Assembly: GCA_020638175.1 (NCBI GenBank)
Contig: JACKJA010000002.1
Location: forward strand, 496,001-560,000
Reading direction: 5' to 3'
Length of the DNA: 64,000 bases
DNA from: Rhodospirillales bacterium
Lineage (GTDB): Bacteria; Pseudomonadota; Alphaproteobacteria; Micavibrionales; Micavibrionaceae
Shown: one piece after another, positions 58,832 through 64,000 of the stretch
Layout: each line of letters starts with the position of its first letter
Numbering within the stretch: the stretch's first letter is position 1
Notes under the pieces: model-generated
Seen by the model: only the letters and a program-made list of their open reading frames with translations
Database searches by the model: none
What the model was told of the DNA's origin: nothing
Program-made: the position numbers and the translations under genes

Positions 58832-61009
58832 ATGATAGAAAAAGAAGATTTTCTGAAACAGGTTCATGAACGCAATCCGGATATTGATCTGGATGCGATA
58901 GCACGTGCTTTTGACTTCGCAAAGGAAAAACACGAAGGGCAGACCCGCGCCTCTGGCGAGCCGTATTATACCCACCCGGTGGAAGTGGCCGGAATTCTGG
59001 TTGATATGGGGCTGGATGCCGGGTCGGTGCTGACGGCGATTTTGCACGACACGATCGAGGATACCGATGCGACGTTTGCGGACATAAAACGCGAATTCGG
59101 CGAAGAGGTCGCCACGCTGGTTGATGGCGTCAGTAAATTGACCCGGATTGAAAGCCAGACGGTCGAAGGCAAACAGGCTGAAAATTTCCGCAAACTCGTT
59201 GTGGCGATGAGTGAAGATATCAGGGTTTTGCTCGTCAAGTTGGCCGACCGCCTTCACAACATGCGTACGCTCCATCATTTTTCCAAACCGGAAAAACAGC
59301 GGCGGATTGCACTGGAAACACTGGAAATCTATGCGCCGCTGGCTGAGAGGATCGGCCTGCACAAGGTTAAGGAAGAAATAGAAGATCTGGCCTTTTCCTA
59401 TTTGAACCCGGAAGCCCGGGAAAGCATTACCAACCGTTTGTCGTTCCTGCGAAAAGAGGGGACGGAAATTGTTAAAAGCATTCTAACGCAGCTAACAGAA
59501 CTGTTGCGCGAGGCAGGCATTAAAGCAGAAGTAACGGGCCGGGAGAAAACCCGCTATTCGATCTGGCGCAAAATGCAGCGTAAAAACGTTACGTTCGAAC
59601 AGCTCTCCGATATTATGGCGTTCCGGGTGGTGGTTGATGATGTAGGGGAATGCTACCATGTCTTAGGGATCATCCACGCGCATTACCCAACCGTTCCCGG
59701 TCGGTTCAAGGATTATATTTCAACGCCCAAACCAAACGGTTACCGCTCGATCCACACGACGGTGATCGGGCCGGAAAACCAACGTATCGAGATCCAGATA
59801 CGCACCCGTGAAATGCACGAGGAAGCCGATCTGGGGGTTGCCGCGCACTGGGCCTATAAGAAAAGCGAAAGCGGTAAGCCGCTGAATATCAAAGACGCCA
59901 AGAATTACCGCTGGCTGCGCGAATTATTGGATATTATCGAACAGGAAGCGCGGCCCGAAGATTTTCTGGAAAACACCAAGTTGGAGCTGTTTCAGGATCA
60001 TGTCTATGTCTTTTCACCCAAGGGTGATCTGATCGAGCTGCCGAGCGGGGCAACTCCGGTTGATTTCGCCTATGCCATTCATTCGGCTGTTGGTGACAAA
60101 TGCGTAGGCTCAAAGGTCAATGGCCGGATTGCGCCGCTGAACACCAAGTTGCAAAATGGCGATCAGGTCGAAGTCATTACCGCCAAAAACCAGACGCCGT
60201 CCCCGACCTGGGAACGGTTTGTGGCGACGGGTAAGGCGCGCTCTCACATTCGCCGTTATATTCGCCAGCAACAGCGCCACGAGTACGTCACACTGGGCCG
60301 GGCGATGTTGGTCAAGGTCTTCCAGCAAGAAGACTATGAATTCACGGAAAAAGCGGTTGGCGGCGTTTTAAACCAGTTCCGCGCCGATGATATCGAGGAT
60401 ATCTTCGCCGGCATCGGGTCGGGGAATATTGTCGCGCGCGATGTATTCAAGGCGATCTTTCCCGGTCATAAAACGGCCCCGGCGAAAAAACCGGAAGAAA
60501 CCCCGATCGTCGAGCGCACCGGAACGCCGGGCCAGCGGTCTGTTTCCAGCGGCGGGCCCATGCCGATCAAGGGACTTATTCCGGGGATGGCCGTTCATTT
60601 TGCCCGCTGTTGCCACCCGTTGCCGGGGGACCGGATTGTAGGGATCGTGACAACCGGCAAAGGCGTTACGATTCACACGATTGACTGCGACACGCTGGAG
60701 AACTTTGCCGACACGCCGGAGCGCTGGATTGATGTCTCATGGGAAGAAGGCCCGGACACACCCGAAGCTCATGTCGGGCGGCTTGAAATGACAATCAGCA
60801 ATGTGGCCGGGGCGCTGGGGACGTTATCGACGGTGATCGCCAAAAACGGCGGCAACATCACCAACCTGAAGATTACCAACCGCAGCCTTGATTTCTGGGA
60901 CATGTTAATCGACGTTTATGTGAACGATACCAAGCACCTGAACAATGTGATCGCCGCTCTGCGCGCAACGCCTCAGATTACATCGGTTAATCGGGCCCGC
61001 GGGCGATAA
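58832..61009 (+). CDS. spoT: Bifunctional (p)ppGpp synthetase/hydrolase (Rsh/SpoT)
   Basis: The enzyme makes and degrades the stringent alarmone. The 725-residue protein has an HD hydrolase domain with ILHDTIEDT, a synthetase domain (REKTRYSIWRKMQ; GRFKDYISTPKPNGYRSIHTTV), a TGS domain (DHVYVFSPKGDLIELPSG) and a C-terminal ACT domain. The RFKD residues match the RxKD motif linked to bifunctional enzymes. Most alphaproteobacteria have this single long Rsh. It follows rpoZ. Confidence 0.95.
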   Translation: MIEKEDFLKQVHERNPDIDLDAIARAFDFAKEKHEGQTRASGEPYYTHPVEVAGILVDMGLDAGSVLTAILHDTIEDTDATFADIKREFGEEVATLVDGVSKLTRIESQTVEGKQAENFRKLVVAMSEDIRVLLVKLADRLHNMRTLHHFSKPEKQRRIALETLEIYAPLAERIGLHKVKEEIEDLAFSYLNPEARESITNRLSFLRKEGTEIVKSILTQLTELLREAGIKAEVTGREKTRYSIWRKMQRKNVTFEQLSDIMAFRVVVDDVGECYHVLGIIHAHYPTVPGRFKDYISTPKPNGYRSIHTTVIGPENQRIEIQIRTREMHEEADLGVAAHWAYKKSESGKPLNIKDAKNYRWLRELLDIIEQEARPEDFLENTKLELFQDHVYVFSPKGDLIELPSGATPVDFAYAIHSAVGDKCVGSKVNGRIAPLNTKLQNGDQVEVITAKNQTPSPTWERFVATGKARSHIRRYIRQQQRHEYVTLGRAMLVKVFQQEDYEFTEKAVGGVLNQFRADDIEDIFAGIGSGNIVARDVFKAIFPGHKTAPAKKPEETPIVERTGTPGQRSVSSGGPMPIKGLIPGMAVHFARCCHPLPGDRIVGIVTTGKGVTIHTIDCDTLENFADTPERWIDVSWEEGPDTPEAHVGRLEMTISNVAGALGTLSTVIAKNGGNITNLKITNRSLDFWDMLIDVYVNDTKHLNNVIAALRATPQITSVNRARGR

Positions 61010-61090
61010 GGGTGTTTCCCGGTTGTCAGGGACAGGCTGCCGGTCTATAAAACTTCAGAAAACCAAAACAACCCAATATTGAACAGCGCT

Positions 61091-61690
61091 ATGGCCATCC
61101 TCAAACGCCGCAATCCCCGTAAGCTCCATCAGCGCGTGAAGGAATCTGTGTGGCCGACACAAGGCTGGCTGCGGACATGGTACTACTACAAGCACCGGAT
61201 TTTTCGCGGCGGCGATTCCACGCATAAAATCACCGGCGGTCTGGCATTGGGCGCCGCGATATCGTTCACGCCCTTTATCGGGACGCACTTTGTGCAGGCC
61301 GTTTTATTTTCCTGGTTGTTCCGGTTTAATGTTCTGGCGTCTTTGGCGGGGACAGTTTTAGGAAACCCGTGGACCTTTCCGTTTTTGTTCTGGACCAGCT
61401 ATACGGTCGGGGCATGGATTGTGCGTCTGGCGGGTTTCGGCGATTTTATAGCTCTGCCGGACGACATGAATTTCGGGGAATTGTTGCTCCAGCCTAGGGA
61501 ATTCGTGGATTATATTTTCAACAATCCGGTAAAAATCCTGCTGCCCTTCGGGGTGGGCGGCTATGTGGCCGGGGCGTTGTTCTGGCCGCTGGCCTATGGT
61601 TTTTTGTATTATCCGGTCTATATGCTACGAAAAGCTTATCGCAAACAGCATTTAAAACGGCTCTATCGAAAGAAAGCATCAGGGAGATGA
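61091..61690 (+). CDS. DUF2062 membrane protein
   Basis: The 199-residue protein has the DUF2062 pattern: a basic N-terminus, GGLALGAAISFTPFIGTHF, the GTVLGNPWTFPFLFWTSY stretch, and a third membrane segment around 155-180. Two to four membrane helices are predicted. Function is unknown. The start is the ATG at 61091; a TTG four codons earlier is possible and neither has a clear ribosome site. It overlaps acpS by 4 bases. This gene is regularly found between rsh and acpS in the class. Confidence 0.88.
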   Translation: MAILKRRNPRKLHQRVKESVWPTQGWLRTWYYYKHRIFRGGDSTHKITGGLALGAAISFTPFIGTHFVQAVLFSWLFRFNVLASLAGTVLGNPWTFPFLFWTSYTVGAWIVRLAGFGDFIALPDDMNFGELLLQPREFVDYIFNNPVKILLPFGVGGYVAGALFWPLAYGFLYYPVYMLRKAYRKQHLKRLYRKKASGR

Positions 61691-62085
61691 TCATAGGAAT
61701 TGGCAGCGATTTAACCGGCATTCAGCGGATCGGGGCGGATATCGACCGTCACGGCGACCGTTTTCTCCACCGGGTTTTTACCGAAGCGGAAATAGCTTTG
61801 TCACAGAGCCGCTCGGAAGATTCAAGAGTTGCAACCTACGCCAAACGTTTTGCCGCCAAGGAAGCGTGCGCCAAGGCGCTGGGCACCGGTTTTCGGGACG
61901 GTCTTATCCTGAAGGATATCGAAGTGACAAATGATGAATGGGGCCGCCCGTTATTGTCGGTGACCGGCGAGGCGGCGGAAAGGCTGAAAGCCTTGACCCC
62001 GCCGGGCAAGACAGCGGCCATCCATGTCAGCCTGACCGATGAGGGAAACCATGCACAGGCTTTTGTGGTGATAGAAGCGCTTTAA
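61687..62085 (+). CDS. acpS: Holo-[acyl-carrier-protein] synthase
   Basis: AcpS transfers the phosphopantetheine arm to ACP. The 132-residue protein has GIGSDLTGIQRI with the metal Asp, and KRFAAKEACAKALGTGF with the catalytic Glu and Lys. It matches the usual length. The gene overlaps the DUF2062 gene and precedes lepB. Confidence 0.96.
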   Translation: MIIGIGSDLTGIQRIGADIDRHGDRFLHRVFTEAEIALSQSRSEDSRVATYAKRFAAKEACAKALGTGFRDGLILKDIEVTNDEWGRPLLSVTGEAAERLKALTPPGKTAAIHVSLTDEGNHAQAFVVIEAL

Positions 62086-62136
62086 AATTAAATCACCTCT
62101 GGCCTTTGCCGGAAAGATTGGTTAAGAAAACAAATC

Positions 62137-62949
62137 ATGTCTGAAAAACCCGAAGAAACACAGGAAGAACAAAAGCCCGTCACGCCGCCGCTAAATGCGC
62201 GGGAGGACTGGGAAGAGTTCATAAAAACGGCCCTGATTGCCGTTGTTCTGGCGCTTTTGGTGCGGACGTTTTTCATGGAACCGTTCAATATCCCGTCCAG
62301 CTCGATGAAGCCGACGCTGGAGATTGGCGATTATTTGTTTGTCTACAAGCCGGCCTACGGCTATAGCCGTCATTCCTTTCCTTTCAGTTTCGCGCCGATC
62401 GAAGGACGGATCTGGAACCGCGGGAAAGAGCCTAAACGGGGTGATGTGGTTGTGTTCAAATTGCCAACCAACGAGTCTGTTGATTATATCAAACGTATTA
62501 TCGGCCTGCCGGGCGATACCGTACAGGTGGTTGACGGCAAGCTGTATTTGAACCGGCGACTGGTGCCTCGCGATCCGGTGGGGCTGAAGCGGATCAAGGA
62601 AGGCGATAACGGCGTCACGGTCATGGAGTATATTGAAACGTTGCCGGGCGGGATTATGCACAGTATTTATGAGGAATCTGACGATCGTCCGCTCGACAAC
62701 ACCGAAGAATTCACCGTCCCGGAAGGGCATTATTTCATGATGGGCGATAACCGCGATAATTCTCAGGACAGCCGGGTATCATACGTTGTTGGCTATGTAC
62801 CGCTGGAAAATATTGTGGGGCGGGCCTCGTTTATTTTCTTCTCGACCAACGGTTACGCCAACATAGCGGAAGTGTGGAAATGGCCGTGGAGCATACGTTA
62901 CGACCGTTTGTTCAAGAGCATTGGCCCCGTCCGCCCGGCAATGGAATAA
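62137..62949 (+). CDS. lepB: Signal peptidase I
   Basis: LepB cleaves signal peptides at the periplasmic face. The 270-residue protein has one membrane helix (about 30-48), the catalytic Ser in FNIPSSSMKPTLEIGDYLFV, Lys in DYIKRIIGLPGD, and GHYFMMGDNRDNSQDSR. It has the usual alphaproteobacterial length and position before rnc. Confidence 0.97.
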   Translation: MSEKPEETQEEQKPVTPPLNAREDWEEFIKTALIAVVLALLVRTFFMEPFNIPSSSMKPTLEIGDYLFVYKPAYGYSRHSFPFSFAPIEGRIWNRGKEPKRGDVVVFKLPTNESVDYIKRIIGLPGDTVQVVDGKLYLNRRLVPRDPVGLKRIKEGDNGVTVMEYIETLPGGIMHSIYEESDDRPLDNTEEFTVPEGHYFMMGDNRDNSQDSRVSYVVGYVPLENIVGRASFIFFSTNGYANIAEVWKWPWSIRYDRLFKSIGPVRPAME

Positions 62950-62953
62950 GCGC

Positions 62954-63646
62954 ATGAATATGCCATTACCCCAGCGGATTGATAGCCTTCAGAAAAAACT
63001 GGCAATCCGTTTTCAGGATCTATCCCTTCTCGAAAAAGCGCTGACCCATGCCAGCATGGGGCCGGCGGACAATTACGAACGGCTGGAGTTTCTGGGCGAC
63101 CGGGTTCTCGGTCTGGTGATGGCTAAGATTCTGTTTGAAACCTTTCCGCAAGAAGACGAAGGCGATATGGCCAAACGCCATGCGGTACTGGTTCAGGGAA
63201 AAACGCTGGCCCAGATCGCGCGGGAAATTGATCTGGGTGATTTTATGATTTTGTCGGAATCCGAACGCGCGGCGGGTGGCGGCAACAATGATAATATTCT
63301 GGCTGACGGGATGGAGGCGATCATCGGTGCCCTGTTTCTCGAGCAAGGGCTGGATGTGTGTATGGATCTGATTAAACGCTTGTGGGGTGACCGTATCTTG
63401 GTGATGCGCCGGCCCCCGCGCGATCCTAAAACCGCGCTGCAGGAATGGGCGCAGGGACGCGGTTTGCCGTTGCCGCTGTACGAGGAACTCGCCCGCGAAG
63501 GTCCGGATCATGCCCCGGAATTTCATATACAGGTCAGTGTCGAGGGGTTTGATTCCGCCGATGCGACCGGCGCGTCCCGCCGCAAGGCGGAAAAGGATGC
63601 CGCGGCCAAATTATTGGCCCGGTTGGAAAAGGGAATGTCATTATGA
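62954..63646 (+). CDS. rnc: Ribonuclease III
   Basis: RNase III processes rRNA and cuts double-stranded RNA. The 230-residue protein has the signature NYERLEFLGDRVLGLVMA, the second acidic site DGMEAIIGALFLEQG, and a C-terminal dsRBD (about 155-225). The ATG at 62954 is 4 bases after lepB; era overlaps its stop by 4 bases. Confidence 0.97.
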   Translation: MNMPLPQRIDSLQKKLAIRFQDLSLLEKALTHASMGPADNYERLEFLGDRVLGLVMAKILFETFPQEDEGDMAKRHAVLVQGKTLAQIAREIDLGDFMILSESERAAGGGNNDNILADGMEAIIGALFLEQGLDVCMDLIKRLWGDRILVMRRPPRDPKTALQEWAQGRGLPLPLYEELAREGPDHAPEFHIQVSVEGFDSADATGASRRKAEKDAAAKLLARLEKGMSL

Positions 63647-64000
63647 CAACACGGTGCGGTTTTATTGCGGTAATTGGCGCCCCGAACGCCGGTAAATCAA
63701 CGCTGATTAACCAGATGGTCGGCAGCAAGGTCACAATTGTATCGCCCAAGGTACAAACCACCCGCACGCAGGTGCGCGGTATCGCTTTGCACGAAAACAG
63801 CCAGATTATCTTTGTTGATACGCCGGGGATTTTTGTGCCGAAAAAACGTCTGGAGCGAGCAATGGTGGCGGCGGCCTGGGCGGGAAACGACGAAGCCGAC
63901 ATGGTTGTGCTGGTGGTCGATGCATCCGCGAAGGGGCGGGCAAAGGAAGAAACCGCGGCGATTATTGACCGTCTTGTTCAGTCCGGCGACAAACGTCCTT
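63643..64000 (+). CDS. era: GTPase Era, partial
   Basis: Only the first 119 codons are in the window; the gene continues beyond 64000. Walker A GAPNAGKSTLINQMVG, the switch region PKVQTTRTQVRG, the DTPG motif in FVDTPGIFVP and VLVVDAS are present. Era binds 16S rRNA and helps 30S assembly. It overlaps rnc, the usual rnc–era pair. Confidence 0.96.
   Translation, partial: MTTRCGFIAVIGAPNAGKSTLINQMVGSKVTIVSPKVQTTRTQVRGIALHENSQIIFVDTPGIFVPKKRLERAMVAAAWAGNDEADMVVLVVDASAKGRAKEETAAIIDRLVQSGDKRP

Overview
This window comes from a chromosome of an alphaproteobacterium. The supporting gene sets and orders are rpoZ–rsh–DUF2062–acpS–lepB–rnc–era, NDUFA12–mlaD–DUF2155–aat, M48/TPR–dsbA–dsbA–aroQ–accB–accC, a phasin, and mlaE–mlaF. 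An IcmB/DotO-type ATPase beside orphan genes suggests a lineage with a type IVB-like secretion apparatus, perhaps Micavibrio-like; that placement is inference. I see no rRNA, tRNA, CRISPR array, transposase or prophage. Coding density is high, and nearly every gene sits in a short operon.

Layout. 1-2.8 kb: a pilin-like partial gene, a SPOR-tailed D,D-carboxypeptidase, and a phasin with a histone-H1-like tail. 2.8-5.5 kb: clpS and clpA, the latter broken by an apparent one-base frameshift. 5.6-8.9 kb: accessory genes (flavin reductase, two orphans, a degenerate receiver–deaminase fusion, RidA). 9-11.3 kb: NDUFA12, mlaD, DUF2155, aat. 11.4-18.7 kb: an orphan membrane protein, then the accBC/aroQ/dsbA/M48 operon, a small membrane protein and rlmE. 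18.7-20.8 kb: three tandem diverged paralogues of an unrecognised family. 20.9-30.2 kb: guaB, an Old Yellow Enzyme, an RsmB-like methylase, trhP, and yidC–yidD–rnpA–rpmH behind a near-consensus promoter. 30.3-36.7 kb: a beta-barrel protein, PII, and a minus-strand block of orphans leading up to the IcmB-like ATPase. 36.8-44.8 kb: PBP1A, NUDIX, mlaFE, a lipoprotein, alr, dnaB. 45-47 kb: an orphan membrane protein and rpsF–rpsR–rplI. 47.3-55.7 kb: the fatty-acid cluster (fabD, fabG, acpP, fabF, mltG), interrupted by two papain-like cysteine-peptidase-fold genes, a signal-less amidase and a HAD phosphatase. 56-64 kb: leuA, a family 5-like uracil-DNA glycosylase, then rpoZ to era.

How the genes fit together. 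ClpS, ClpA and Aat form the bacterial N-degron route. MlaD at 9.4 kb and MlaFE at 40-41 kb would form one lipid transporter encoded at two loci. Cell-wall functions are scattered throughout (carboxypeptidase, PBP1A, Alr, MltG, amidase). The least explained parts are the receiver–deaminase pseudoenzyme, the three-paralogue operon, the genes around the IcmB-like ATPase, and the peptidase-like pair inside the fab cluster.
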